The position numbers and the translations under genes are program-made. Shown in pieces: positions 46,971 through 60,710 of a stretch of DNA of 64,000 bases. Every line of letters begins with the position of its first letter. Positions within the stretch are counted from its first letter, which is position 1. The DNA comes from Fratercula arctica (taxonomy: Eukaryota > Chordata > Aves > Charadriiformes > Alcidae). The stretch is from positions 49,317,389 to 49,381,388 of the forward strand of contig CANTUZ010000005.1 of NCBI GenBank assembly GCA_947846985.1, in the 5' to 3' direction. The notes under the pieces were generated by a model. It made no database searches. It saw only the letters and a program-made list of their open reading frames with translations, and was not told the origin of the DNA.

Positions 46971-49900
46971 GTGGATGAACAGAAATAACAGCTGTTTGCG
47001 TGAATAAAACTGATACAGAAAAAGGCAACCAAGGTTGTTAAAGAAGGTTATGTCAGAGTTAGGAGACGAATAATTTCAGTTCCAGAAGACAAGTGATTCT
47101 TAAGAAATTCACCCTGTTCCACTTATGTGAGTTCCACGTGTTTATGCAAGATTGTTGTCAAGGGAACTGTGAATATTCAGGTCTATAATATCATTTGTTT
47201 CCTATGTAAATGGAGGACAACACATCCCAGCAGTATATGCAAAAGTAGCTTTTGCTGCTCTAAGGACTCAGACAGAGCAGGAGTCTTGCAGACCTGACCC
47301 AGGATCGACAGAGAGTGGTTTTCAGTCACAACTGCCTAAGGCAGGCTCCTGCCACACAGCCGTGCTCCCTGTCAGCTTCCCGTAAGGACCTGGAACTGAC
47401 TTTACAGTCTTGTTATTTGCCATCCTAAGCATGTGTTTTCAGTTGCTTAACGCCTAAAGCTGTTTCTGCATTAATGTTGTACGGCTCTCTAACTATACAG
47501 GGAATAGTCAGGCTTCTGAAAATTCAAGGCACTTTTTTCTGCATAGGTTCAAGCGCCGCTCTGTCCCAGGCTCTCACTGCATTTGCGTGCATCTGTTTCT
47601 TTGCTATGTGAATTACTGGAAATCTCCAAGAGCGATAGAATTAAGTAGTCTTAAAATGTCAGTATAAACACTAAGAAGGAAATGCTTGAGATGAATTGTA
47701 GCTTGGGAAAAAAAAAAAAAATTAAGTTGCTCCTGTACTAAGCATTTTACAGAATAAACAGAGACATGGCTCTTGCCCCAGGGAACTGTATGTTTTACAG
47801 TCTTAACACAAAATGAGGAAAGGATGGAATCAGGACATTTAAATAATATTTTGGCTTCAACCCTGCTGTTCACTTGACTAATTAAGTCAGTTTACTTTGA
47901 AGAAAAGAAAAACATACCAGTTTTTTTTCTATCCTTAGCTAAGCAACAAATTCGCAAGTATTTTAGGAACATGTATACGGCAATAGCCTCCAGATATGAA
48001 GGCTGTTAACAAGCTGACATGGAACATTTCTGCTTCTACACAATACAAGTGGAAGTATTGCAATGCGACTGCAAGAATATGGATACATTTGGGAAAAATA
48101 AGTTATAGAAGATGCAATTATGACAGAAAAAAAGGCACTAAAATGACAGTTAAACCAACTGAGATAGATACCCTCTGAATTCATTAAGGATTTTATTATG
48201 GTGAAGCCAGAAACCCTATATGATACCATCCTAGCTTAAGTGTCATGTCAAAAAGAATGTGTTAAAGAAAGCCAGTATGCACACTAAGTTTTCAAGATGA
48301 TGATGCTTGGTTAATTTTAAATACAGACATATTGTAAATGGGTATTTTTAAATCCCATTCTGGTCAGAAGAATATCTATGTGAAAAAGGCTTTCTACACC
48401 CTGTATTTAATCTGACCTATTTTCTTTTGCATTTGAAGCATATTTCTAATAATATTTACACTAGTTAACAATTAGAGATTTATTTATAGATTTATTTATT
48501 TATAGTCACTTTGTTAGCTATATGGGAATTTAAAAAGCAAAGACTTGCCATTGCAAAAATTTATCCTTTATTTAATTTCATTCCCTCTTGAGTTTGTGGA
48601 AATATCTGAAGGACTTTGTGACCTTGTGAATGGCTGGTGTTATATAATTGAGATGTTAACTCTGAAGCCTAATGAGAATGTAAGCAAAAATATTTTACTG
48701 CTCACAGTCTGTCATTTTAGCAGAAATACTGAGATGCTTTGCTAATATGAAAGAAGACAGTACACAAATCAATATTTTACATTCTCCAAGATCCATTGTA
48801 AGCATAAGATTCTATAAGATATCTACTCCAGTGTTTTGTATTCCACTTAAAATGTATTTTTAAGACATTGTGTAATTTGTTTTCAATAGGTTATGTGTCC
48901 TGCTTCACTTAATCTGTTGCTATTTGTTAGCATTTTGTTAGCTGTTTCTTTAAGTGTATATTTTAATACCTTTCATAAGTACTGTCATTGAAAATGTTCA
49001 TTTTTAAAGCGCTTCTGAAAAAACAAAGCGAAGTATAAAAACAACATCAGTGGCATTACTTCACACACACCATGGACATTGGTGATAGAACAGCAATATC
49101 ATGTAGGAACTGTGCTGAGATTTAGATTATTCTATAATGAGAGTTTGGGTAACACTTTCTTCTGTCACCTGGGAGTTCAGCTGTTAAGTGACACAATTAT
49201 TATTATTGTACTAATTTGTATTGTAATTATTATAATTATGTGTATTATTTTGATTTTCCTCTTCTGTATTTAGAAATTCCTTCATCTAATTTCAAGCATC
49301 TGTGACATACCAGCTTGTTTGCATTGGAAAGGAATAGAAGGGAAAACAGCTATCAGCATCACAACACTTGTGAGCACTGAGAACGTGGTTTGTAGATTTT
49401 TCCTATCAATTCCTGGACTATGGTTTACATTCACTGTCTCTCTGATGAAAACATACTGAAAGGACGTTTCACAGAGACAACAACAACGGGGTTTGTATGC
49501 CACCATTGCTGCCAAGGTACCCACCAACTCATTTCATATTGTGTTGACTATAGAACCAGTGTGGTCTAGCAGATACTACTCAGCTGACTTTCTAATTATG
49601 TAATGTTAAATACCTGTTTTTCAGCAGAATAAATTCAGCAGCATAAAATACCAAGCTCATCTTTCAAACATAAACTTTTGTCTTTTGAGTAGAAACCAAT
49701 TTGCCAATTGATTGCAGCCATTGGCCTACTCAAAAAACTTTGCCAGCTGCAATTTATTTGTAATTGTTGCCCATGAACATTCAGTATTTGACATACGTGT
49801 TGTAGCAAGTAAATTGAACAACTTCTGAGATAATTTTGCAGGGCAGATGTACATCTGAAATGAAATGTAATCAAGTAGATTACAGAAAAATCAGTCCTTC

Positions 49901-50658
49901 ATTATATATGTTACTTCTGATATAAAGCGATCCTATAACTCGAATTTCCTTCCATTTCTTAAGATCAAAGGAGATCTGTACAGCTGTGTTAAACTGTATC
50001 CTGTAATGCCCCCGTCACTGGTGGCTCACTTGAGTAAATGAAAACATGCACTCTAGAAGATTCAAAAAGACATGCACTTGAGAAGACTCAAGCTTGGACA
50101 GATAAAATTTCTTAAACTGCATTAACTCATCTTCATCCGTTAGTCCAGACTCTGGCCATCCTTATCTCTACTGTCAGTTTAAGCTGACATATTTGTCTGA
50201 ACTCAGCAGATTGCCTGCTATCTGACTGTCATAGTATTCCTGATATTGAGCCTTTCCTCCGCTTTTGTTTCTCATATGCTTGTAGTCCCCAGCAATGAAC
50301 CTTGCCCACGTGTGGTTTTCCTCTTAAACTTTCTTCTCCAACTTTCTTCTCCATATAGTTTGCATAACAGAAGTACTCTGCATTCTTTAACGGATGTTTA
50401 TAACGAAGTCCAGTGAATTTCAGTTATGAACTGGTCTTTAACTATTCTTAGACTGAGGTAGTTATCATGGGATGTTCTTGATATTTCCACTTTAGAGAAT
50501 AATTCAGGGCTGGATATCTTGTATTTAAGTGCTATTTAGCAGAAGAGGAATCAAAAAGTCATGAGTAGTTCCCTTGGCTTACAGGACTAAAATGTCAGCA
50601 TCCTGACCCAAAATCCATTCCCAGGGGTTTTCTTTATGTTTTAATGTTTTTTTATTGT

Positions 50659-50705
50659 GGTTTGTTTTGTTTTGTTTTGTTTGTTTGTTTGTTTTGTTGG
50701 TTGGG
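50659..50705 (+). repeat. (GTTTT/GTTT) simple repeat
   Basis: Tandem GTTTT units followed by GTTT and GTTGG units. Low complexity. Confidence 0.8.
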
Positions 50706-51849
50706 TTTTTCTTTATCTTCCCTACAAGGTCATATATTCTTTGTTTCTATGTGCTTCTTCCCCTGCTCATCCAGAGATAATGTTTCAGTCACACTCAGTT
50801 TTTACCCATTATTCAAGCAAAGTCCTTCTGTTTGGATTTTCATATTCTTGACTATGTTTGCATTAGGATACAGGCAGAAGTGTGTGTCTATTTCAAAAGA
50901 AGATAAATATCTAAATTTACCAGTCTCCACAAGATTTAAGCCCCTTCACTACCTAATGAGTAATTAGAATCCTAAACAGAACAATCCAGGTGAGGAATGA
51001 GCCTAATTCTGGGGAATCTAGATAAAAGACGTAAGTGTTATTTTCTATCCTTAACATTATTTAGCAATGAAGGTGCTGAATTTCTTCATGAACTTGTTCT
51101 GTCATCTGGGAATACCTTCCTTCCCTCCTCATTGTATATAGCACCAGAGGAGTACCAGATGTTTTATAGACAGCAAAGAATGATGACTATTTTAAGGAGT
51201 TTATATATATATACACACATATGTATATATAAAATATAATCATGCAGAGTATTATTTGAAATCAGAAACTGTCTCTTAGGAAAAATAGAAAATTGTTCTT
51301 CATATAATGATTTATCTCTATGCCATGCCTCCTAGGGACCAAGCAAAAATTAACATCAAAGTAAAATGGAATCTGAAAGCTTTATCATCTAGGTGTAATT
51401 AGATAACATTGATGTAGCAAATTTGAGGTTTTGGTCAAGTTGATTTTTAGAAAAGATTTAAAGGAAGGGGAGAGCATTTGTCAAATACTGTTAAGGAACA
51501 AGTTCCAAGTTTATTATCACACAATTCTGTTTTCCTGTGTACATTTTTTTCTACTATCTTGTTCACCTTTCTTATCTTCTAGTCTTCATTTTCCAGAACA
51601 GTTATCTTTAGTAGTATTTATAATCTAATTAGAGCCTCTAAATGTTGACTTGCTCTGAAAGAAAAATATTTTCATTTCTTATATACCATGTTAAGACAGT
51701 AGTTATGAACTTCTAACTGACACCAAGTCCTGGGAAGAACTACAGGCAAATACTACAGGCAAGAACTACAGAAAAGGAGTACAGTGAAAATGATTCACAT
51801 AAATTAGGGACTGTCAGAAAGAGAAAGTTAATAAATATAGGCAGGTACA

Positions 51850-52240
51850 CTTGTATTTCTGTCAAGGAGGCAGCAATAAGAATGATCAAAGATCTAGAAA
51901 ATGAGACCTCATGTAAAGGTCTCAAGTCCTCAGACAGTCTAGAAGAAAAAAGAAAGAGTGAAGATATTACTGTCAGGCATTGCTACAGAAGAAAAGAACA
52001 ATCTGCTTTCCGCAGCAAGTAATGAGCTTAAACTATAGCAAGTATTTCAAGGTAGATGATTTTTTTTTTTTTCTAACTCCGAGGAAAGCAATACCTGCAA
52101 TAAATGGTCTGGAGAGATCATGGAGTCTTCCTCATCAAATGCTATCAAGAATAGGTTAGAAAAGCACTTCAGAAGAATGATATAGGCACATTGATTATTC
52201 CAGCAGTGAATGAATTAGAGGACCTGTGAAGGTTGTTTTC
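51850..52240 (+). mobile_element. Ancient CR1 3' relic
   Basis: The words ATGATCAAAGATCTAGAAAA, GAGCTTAAACTATAGCAAG, TTCTAACTCCGAGGAAAGC, GGAGTCTTCCTCATCAAATG and AATAGGTTAGAAAAGCACTT occur in the order of a CR1 C-terminal ORF2 and 3' UTR (family words: GGGCTTAAACTACAGCAAGG, TTTCTAACTGTGAGG, GGAGTCTCCATC, AACAGGTTGGACAAACACCT). It is strongly diverged and contains an inserted T-run near 52060. Confidence 0.65.
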
Positions 52241-55200
52241 TGCTTTGCAAGTTTATTATCAGACATTAGCAGAAGCAATGCCTCTCACTATTCTCACTTC
52301 TTGTGCAGTCCTACACATCTTGCTTGGTAACAACCGTAGAGGCAGAGTTCAAACAGTTTTGGCTGGAGCATTTGGGCCAGGTTTTGGAGATAAATCTTGA
52401 CCTTTGCAAATGAAGACCTAACTGTACAATGATGTCAACTAGCTATTAATATTGTGATGTGAATTATATCCTCTCCTAGCAGTGCTATTCATCAGTGCTC
52501 ACACACCAGAATGAAATATTGCAATGCTTTGGCTTTGATAGCCAGTCTTTGTGTCCTAAGAAATGCCAAAAATCTGGATTATTTTTTCCTCTTAAGTTTG
52601 ATGTATTTACAAAATACTTAAAAAAGCTAAATAACAAGAGACTTCTGACTCCTTAGCAATTTGTTCCTCTAAGAAAAGAGAGCAGGTTTAATGTTTCTTA
52701 TTTGCAGTGATATAGCACCAACAAAGAGGAAGCAGAAACAATGTCAGTGTAATGTCTATTACAAAGAAAAATGTAAATGGAAAACTCCTTTCCCCTGCTG
52801 CCACCCCTACAGGCAAATGCCTGTCAGGTCACGCAATCAGTGATGATATTGATCACATTTTGTCTTTAAAGACAATAAAAAAGAAAGGTTTCACCTATTG
52901 AACCATTCGTGCTGCGTTAGGTAAGCTTTAAAACACTGTAGAGTTATGAATAGTACACCTCCAACCTTTCCTTCCTATCCTCTAATATGGTTTAACTCTA
53001 AACAGATCTGCTTCGACTTTGGACAGGGTTTTTAATTATACCTAAAAATAAACATTGTAGGAGTCATCAAATATTACCGTAAGAATTCAGCAGAGACAAA
53101 GAAAAGAGCAAGAGGATAACACAGTAGACATCATGATAGAGTTTCTATTACCTACTCAAAAAGAAGCATAACTACATTTAGAAATTCTTGCATTTTAAAT
53201 TATGCAGGACGCTTCATTCTAAAAGAGATTATTTTAAAGAGTGTAAGGTTTTTATCAATTTCAAACAGTCAGTTTAGCATTTTACATGGGACTATTTGGC
53301 TGTATTCAAAGTAGAAAAAGTAGTTATAGACCTGAAGAACAGAGCGTAGTCAACAGCTAATAGAAAAATCCAGAGAAGGTTATTGTGGTAAATATAGTGA
53401 TTGTCTTTCTCAAGAGAGCATTAAACTAGATAAACAACATGTGATCAGTAACAATGTCATCTAATGAACAACCAGAAGCCCAACCCCTCTGATTGTAAAA
53501 ATGCTTTGGCTGCATTTTCATGAACAGCAGAGACCAGACCTGTGTCTTGGCAAAACAGGAGTTAATTCTAAGTAGTATTTCCTCTTCCCCCCATAATTTC
53601 ACTTGAAACTACTTCTGTCATCATATTTGACACTAAATTTCAACATATATTGTGATGAAATAGACAGCTGCATCATAGATGTGCTGCAATTTACAGATGG
53701 ATGAATCAAAGTGATTTTCCCACTTGATAGAAAGGAAAAGTTTTACATTCATTAAGCAATCTTGCACTACATCAGCCTGAAGGGAAACTCCATCAGAGCA
53801 CCCAGAAGGATGTCACTATAATAAGGTATCATTTACAAATTTTGGGAAATAATAAAGGATTCCTTTTCCAAGAAATACTCTATTTCTCTTTGTCTATAAG
53901 TAATATTCACCAACGACCTTGGCATGACTGTGCAAAACAAAATTGAATTGCTTCAGCAAATGTTCATCAATCATTTTTTGCCAAGAATACTCATCCTTTC
54001 CCTAAGCAAATTTATGGAGTCATAGCATCACGAAAATGCTGAATAATGATATTCATTGGGATTGAGCAGGAAAACAAAACATATCTCAGTGGTATGTTCT
54101 GCTAATATTAGATAGTGGAAGATCTTCAGGTAAATTGGGGGTTTTTTAGCCTAACCACAACAAGGTATGACAGTCTGCTGCAACAGTAACTCCTTTTTGC
54201 ACACTAAAGCCTCTATATTTTCTGGGTACCAGCTGAAATAAAGATGTCAATAGTCTTGAAGCCAGAGGTACTCATATTACTGTTTTAAAGATTAATCTTA
54301 TTTTTGAAAGTTGATGAATAAGATAGAACTTTCATACATGGGATATTATGCATATTGATACCTATAATATATTTTAAAGATAGACTTCGCACTAACATGT
54401 ATGTAAAGGATCTACAAATTATGAATTCCACAATATTTGTTTGCAGGTATCATTTTGTAAAGATGGCATTGATAATGGTTTGGATTTATAAGCAGACCTT
54501 AATTACTGCCCAGTTTCTAATAAAAACAGTGGCTCCATACACTGATAAAAAAGATAGAAAGGAGAACTCACCATGGGTCTTCTTGACTGAGGATGGCTCA
54601 GGGTACGGATCAAATTCCCATGAAAGAGTTTGAGATTTGATAATTAATATATTAATACTAATAATATATGCATATATTTACAAATATCAAATTTAAGATT
54701 ATATAGGAAACCTTAGCTGCATTATTTCTGAGGTTCTGGGTGCTGTGCTTAGCAAGTAATAATTAAGTCTGACTTTAGAGTTTTGTTTTTCTTTTTTCTT
54801 GTTTTGACTTTGAATATATAGCATGTGTTTCCAAGTCTTTAGAATGATAGATATTTTTAAATATACATTTACTGCCTTACATACTTTCTGCTTCTAACAG
54901 ATAATAACTCAAAGTAGTTATTAGATTTCCTAGAGATTTACCACAGTTTATCTTGAGTATAATTTATTTTTATATCATTGTCTGATATTTAATCTAAAGT
55001 TATTCTGAGCCACTCTTTCCCTTTCCTTCCCACAAATGCTTCCTAACTAGAGTAACATTACAAAGCAGAGATTTGAATCAGAAATAGATTCCAAAGCATT
55101 TATTCACAAGTGAATATCTGACATAAAATGAAAAAGGAACAGGGTAACAGAAGATGGAAAAATGCCTGGAGAAAAATCATGTATTTTTCTTCCCAGGCTG

Positions 55201-58200
55201 TGAATTACTAGTTACTTATGTAACTTCTTGGGTAGCTTAATTATATAAGAGAGTTTAAGGAAGGACTCCATTCCAGTAGCTTTTGCCATCTAAGACTTAA
55301 TATGGCCTATTAAGAGGCCAATGGAAACATTAAAATCACCAGGAAACCACTGCTGAAAAAATAATATTTCTTACCTGATATTTTTATGTCACGTTAAGAA
55401 ATTTCCCATATTCCTTGTAACTTTTCCTTTTGTCTGCACACACACTTAGAAAAAAATAAATCCTTACTCCCCATCTATTCTATCAGGGTTCATCGTTCCC
55501 ATGACAGGGCAGGAGGGCCTTGGTTGAAAGTTCATCAAGCAAAGAGATGGAAAAAAATTATAATGCAGTGTTAATCTTTTTTCTTATAGCTGGAAGGGCA
55601 TTATGGTACTATAAATAACTTTTTTTTTTTGTACTGTCTTGTCAGAATATGCTTTCAAATACATTAGTTATGTTTTAACAACAAAAGCGATGTTGTTGAC
55701 ATCAACCATCGTTTTTTGAAATGGAATTAATTAGATAAAATAATTTCCTAATGGGTTCTGATACAGCAAAATTATGTTGATGCCAGAATATGAATTGTCT
55801 TAACTTCCGGTTACTCAGAACATGTCTCCTCGTGATTCTTACGATGCTCCCTGTTAGGAAACACATTTTTCTGGGGAAAAAATATAATCTGTCACTTGGC
55901 CACTCCAGTTAGCAATTTATCTGAGGTAGAGAAGAACAAATAAGGATTTAGGAATGGTGATGAGAATTCAGCTCTCTTATTGTTTGTACTGAGTTGAATT
56001 AGTCCATGAGCTCTGACTTGGCTTGGATTTGTTTGGACGCTTCAGTCTGTTTTTATCCTACTCTTCAATATATATTTCAGGACTCCAAATTTCAGCTCTG
56101 CTGTAGATTTTAATTGTACCCTGGCTTTGTCTTTCATTAAGTCAGTTTCTGTTTTGTAAAATAAGACAATAATAGTGGATGAAGTGGTCCAAAATCAGTG
56201 ACAAGTTTAAATAAAATCTCTATCTCCAGTTTAAAATAAAAAGTCTCACTTTTATTTTAAGATATAAGCCCTAAAAATGCTTTTTGTTCCATTCATATAA
56301 ACTGCTTATTAAAAAATTAATATGTGAAATACTTACTATCTTCCAATCAGTGCCTTTAGAGGTCTACTTAATATGTACACATCAGAATGGGTGAACCTTC
56401 ATTTCCAAAATACCTAGATATTGGAATAACAGAAGACAGTCAAGCCCTAGATAGATTAGGATCTTCAACACTGAGATTGCTGCTGTCCTAAATCCAAAAA
56501 TGGTGTATATAAACTTGTTTATGAAATATTGTATTTTAATAGAAATCAGTTTGGTGCAAGGGCTAGGAAAGTAGAGTTTATTCTGGTAATGGGGGTCCTC
56601 TGGCTGCTTTCTCCACTGCCTTAAAAGTGCTGTAGTTCCACGATTTTTTTAAAAAGAAAAGGCAATAGCAAATGTATACAAATGCCACCTAGCTAATTAA
56701 AAGTTAAACTGCAGGCTGTTCTGTAGGGCAAAGGCAGAAAATTGATTTACCATGATACTTCTTTTTTCATTTTGAGCCCATTTTTCAAGTAGAAAATAGA
56801 TTTTGTGAAGACAAAGCTGATGTGTTGCGAGCTGCCCCCTTGTGAACTAATAAAGCTCCTTGAGACCATGTTGAGATGTAAATTGACACTTTTTCTAAGA
56901 CAAAATGACTTTTAAGTTGAGATTTATGTGAGCATTTACATCAGGTCTGCTGGGCTTGTTTATGCAGGCCATGTGCACGTAGAATCTGGCCTTTTGTGAA
57001 TCCATGTAGAATGTAGTAACTGATAAAGACATTGAGTCTACAAAACAAATCCTACTTCTGCAATGTAATAAACTAAAAAAAAATTGGTGCTTAACGTGCT
57101 GTTATGATTGTCACTTTACACATAACACCTCAATATTTTGCTGCAGTAACTAAAGAAAACTCTCATGGTTCTTTTCCAAAAGCACTAATGTATATATGAC
57201 TAGCTGGTAGCCATGGGGAGCCCATAAAACACAGTTAAGCAATCTTCCATCCTGAGGAAGGTAGTAATACACACCATTAACATACGAAAATGCTAAGGAC
57301 CATTTCTTTTGCAAGAAATGTTCTAGGATGCATGGCGACAGTGTGAGCGTAACTGCCTTATCTGACTGCATAGTATGTCTGAAAGAAATCAAATTAAGGT
57401 AAGGGGAACCCTTGTGGTTGCTAGAACTGGGGAATAGAATCATCAGCATGTCTATCTGCCCTAGACCTAAGTCTTCTGGTTCCTTTTATATGTTCATTAA
57501 TTTACATCCGAAATGAGAAATTGGGAAGCTTCATGCTTTCTGCGTAGAGAGTAGATACTTTTACATTCTGACTACCCTGAAACATCAGTTTCTTGCTTCT
57601 TTCCTTCATTTTGAGCCTTCCCTGGAACACTTGTGACTTTGCAGCTTGAACAGCTTGGCCTGCCCCTGGAATCCCAAATCTCGATGATGGAATGTGACAA
57701 CAGTTTGTTCCCTAAATAATCCCATCGTATTTAAGGAAAGTTCTTGGCAGTGTCTTATCTCCAAGTAATCCCATCACAGTGGAATTCTTGGCAGTCAGTC
57801 CTTAGAAAAAAAACCAGAGAAACTTAGTTTAAAATATCAAACCAAATAAATAATACGATCACATTATAAAAAAAAAAAAATAAGGAAGGATTAAATGAAG
57901 AGAGGGAAAAGACAGATCTGATTGGATTTTTTCCATTGTAAATTAAAGTACATCTGCTTGGGGTGGAGGCATAATGCTGGGTTCTTCTTGCAGTAATTAG
58001 AAAGCCAGTGCTGCCAAAAACTGTTTTCCCATCTGCCACTCAGTTTGCAGGATGTTCCTAAAGCGCCTCTCAGAAGGCTGGTGTTCACCGATCCCACTCA
58101 GCCGTGAAACTGAACCTCAACATTACATCAACAAAGCAACACTAGAAAAAGAAACTGGGAGAGTACTTCGCTCTGTAACCACTTCACAAAATAGTTGAAA

Positions 58201-59527
58201 ATCTCAGAGAAAGCAAAGCCTTGACCTTGAAAGGAACAAAACCTTTGTCAATGTTAGTCGTTCTCATGCAGAGGGAGGAATGATTGCCCTTTCAACCAAT
58301 CTTTAAAGTGTTACATGGCATTTTTTGATTTTTTTTCTCTGTTTTGAGTTGCTTCAGAAACAGGCTTACGATGTTTTGTAATAAGCCAGATTTTGGTTTT
58401 GGAAAGTTGCATCTTGTTTTTATTTTTAAAAGGTTGAGATTCAACATTATGAAGACAAGATACTGATTAATTTCTATTTTTGTGATGGGGAAGTGTTGGG
58501 GAATTAACTGAGTTTGGTATTGGTTGCAGAGGAATAATCTCTCCTATTGGAAGGTATAATCTTAGACATGTCTAAGGCCTCTTTTTTTTCTGCAAATGCA
58601 GTGTCTTATTCTAGAACACAGCTCTTATTAGCTATTCTGATTTTATACATGTTAGAAGATGAAATTTCTGTTGGATCACTCAGTTGTCATACTGATTTCT
58701 AGATTTCCCACATGGATTAGAACCACTTAATGAATATTCAGTATGTGGAAGTTAAACTGATCACTTTTAACATTAATATGCTATAATGATGCAAGGAAAT
58801 ATTTAATCAATGTTACACATAACATTTCCACCTGGGTTTTGTTGCATGTGAGCTCAAGTTTTCTTAAACGTAGGGTATTGACTTTTTGAGAGACTGATAT
58901 AGAGGGCTATTATTTTTCAAATCTCTGACAAGCAGAGATATTTCAGATATTTCAGACTCATTAAGAAAGATGCCATCTAGTTGCTCAGTAAAACTAATAC
59001 TGACCTCCACAAACATTTAACACTGAGAATAGCATAAAGTCTTACAATTTGAAATGTAGATCGGTATTGATAGATGTCAAGCCAGATGTAGTAGGTACAA
59101 GTCTAATGGTGTTACTTAAACATATTTTCATTTGGTTGCCATTACAGTTTTTCACATACAAAGTTGCAACAAAATACTTAACACTGTTCTTTAGCATGAA
59201 CAAGTAAACCTGTCCTGTACTAATGCCAAGGTGGTCTCTAGCCTACATGGGGTATTCAGATTTTGCAGTATGTGACAGCTAAACTCTTTGGCACTTTAAA
59301 GGAGTGATATATCCTTGCAGTCAGCTCCAAATGCTTCAGCACTCTGCAAGTAAATAGCTAGCAGCATGTCATCTTTCAAATGAGTAGCTGATCGGCCTCT
59401 TCAGTTCTGGTAAGACAGAAAACTGTTGCCAATACCTAAAAAGGCAGAGAATTGCAGACCAGATCCCAACAGCAGACACACATTGAGCCTGAACCACCCA
59501 TTGGGTGAGCTGGCAGAGCTTCCCAGG
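52241..59527. other. AT-rich non-coding stretch
   Basis: No gene that I can name. A possible small exon on the minus strand ends at 54572 (see findings). A weak MIR-like run is noted at 56105-56180. Simple A/T-rich patches occur throughout. Confidence 0.45.
56105..56180 (+). mobile_element. Possible MIR-like relic
   Basis: CTTTGTCTTTCATTAAGTCA, GTTTCTGTTTTGTAAAATAA and GACAATAATAG resemble the MIR words CTCAGTTTCCTCATCTGTAAAATG and GATAATAATAG. It is short and diverged, and could be chance. Confidence 0.3.
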
Positions 59528-59921
59528 TGTCCTGGTTCTGGCGGGGATAGGTTTAATTCTCGCCAGGCTCCAGCAGGGACCCAGGTATTCCACCACATGT
59601 GAGCCATGCCCACTCTGAGCTGCCAGGGGAGGGAGTGGGAATCACTGCTTGGGAGCAGGTTTGGGCTTCCTGGGTCCAGTCGGTGAGTGGTGGTACCGTA
59701 ATCGTGTTTGTACATTCCTCTATCCGTGTTATTGTTGTTGCTTTCTTGTTCCCTTTGCTGTTCTGTTAAACTACCTTTGTCTTAACCCACGAGTTTTGCC
59801 TTTTTCTTCTGATTCACCCATGGTGTGTGCCGGGGGCGGGGGGGGGGGGGGGGTTGCGGGGAGGGGAGTTGAGAGAGCGGCCGCGTGGTCCTTTGTTGCC
59901 ATCTGAGGCCAAACCATGACA
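59528..59921 (+). mobile_element. Solo avian ERV LTR
   Basis: The element starts TGTCCTGGTTCTGG and ends CCAAACCATGACA, giving a TGTCCTGG/CCATGACA inverted pair. Near its 3' end it has GTTAAACTACCTTTGTC and AACCCACGAGTTTTGCC, then a G-run and a GAGAGAGCGGCCGCGTGGTC stretch, as in bird ERVL-type LTRs. Flanking five bases are CCAGG and CCGTG (three matches). No internal retroviral sequence is present. Confidence 0.75.
59838..59853 (+). repeat. G16 homopolymer inside the LTR
   Basis: Sixteen consecutive G, preceded by CGGGGGC. Strong potential for a G-quadruplex and for sequencing error in run length. Confidence 0.85.
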
Positions 59922-60607
59922 CCGTGTCAGGCCCAGCTCTTGGTAGAGCAGTAGGAAGAGGTCATTGCACAGCATGCTCATAGTCGTGCCTTGCTAGCCA
60001 CTTTTGGAAACATGTCCTTAACATCTCTGCTACACCTGACTCTGGGCCTTTTTGGATGAGCTGATGAGCCCAGCATCTCGAGAGCAGAAGCAATCCTGTG
60101 ACCTTTGCTGCATCGCATAAGCACTACCACACACACAGTGCTCAGTATTACTAATACAGAGAGAAAATAAACTTCTTTCAAAAAGTGGCTGAAGTCAGCT
60201 ACGCAAAATGACAAAAGTAAATGTATTCCTTTGGGTTTTTTTACTTTCTTTTTGCTCACGTCAATGCTACAGTATAAACACATGGCTAGACAGAGCACAT
60301 TAACTATTGCTATACCTTGTGGTAAATCATAGCCTCCATAGGTAAATCTAAGGACATTTCATTACTGAGCAACTGGGTCGACTAACTGCACGAAATAAAT
60401 ACTTGTAAAATTAAAAACATCTAATAATAATGAATAATTAGAATATGATAATATAATATGCTTAAATGTGTCATATACAGACAAGAGGTTTTGTTGGATG
60501 AATAGTAATAGCGGGAATAACATTGTAACAGACTAAGAATCTAAGAGATTTCATGATCAGAAGATACAGCACGTATCTGGGAAGATTTCTGAGTTATTTT
60601 AACTAAT
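59922..60607. other. Non-coding flank with a weak exon candidate
   Basis: No gene that I can name. On the minus strand 59978-60150 is an open segment after a splice-acceptor-like site (see findings). Confidence 0.35.
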
Positions 60608-60710
60608 TTACTACTAACTCACTACGGGATTCTTGGCACATCAGCTAATATCTTTGAGCTTCAGTTTACTCCCATGCTAATGATGAAAATCAAGCATATT
60701 TAAGTGTTCC
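60608..60710 (+). mobile_element. MIR/CORE-SINE-like relic
   Basis: TACTACTAACTCACTACGGG, TTCTTGGCACATCAGCTAAT and CTTTGAGCTTCAGTTTACTC follow the order of the MIR core (CTAGCTGTGTGACC, TTGGGCAAGTCACTTAA, CTCTGTGCCTCAGTTTCCTC). It is diverged. Confidence 0.5.

Larger units (their letters stand above)
45336..51849. other. AT-rich non-coding stretch
   Basis: No gene recognised in 6.5 kb. Low-complexity items are a T-rich tract near 45758-45774, T22 at 46949-46970, A/T repeats near 48477-48505 and 49196-49245, a GTTTT-type repeat at about 50659-50705, and a TA/CA patch at 51206-51239. Confidence 0.45.

Noticed and set aside
47613..47873. Minus-strand open frame of 86 codons
   Set aside because: No motif, no splice sites in suitable places, and AT-rich composition; typical chance frame.
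53685..53735. Possible third MIR-like relic (TTTACAGATGGATGAATCAA)
   Set aside because: Only one short word fits and the rest does not follow the SINE order.
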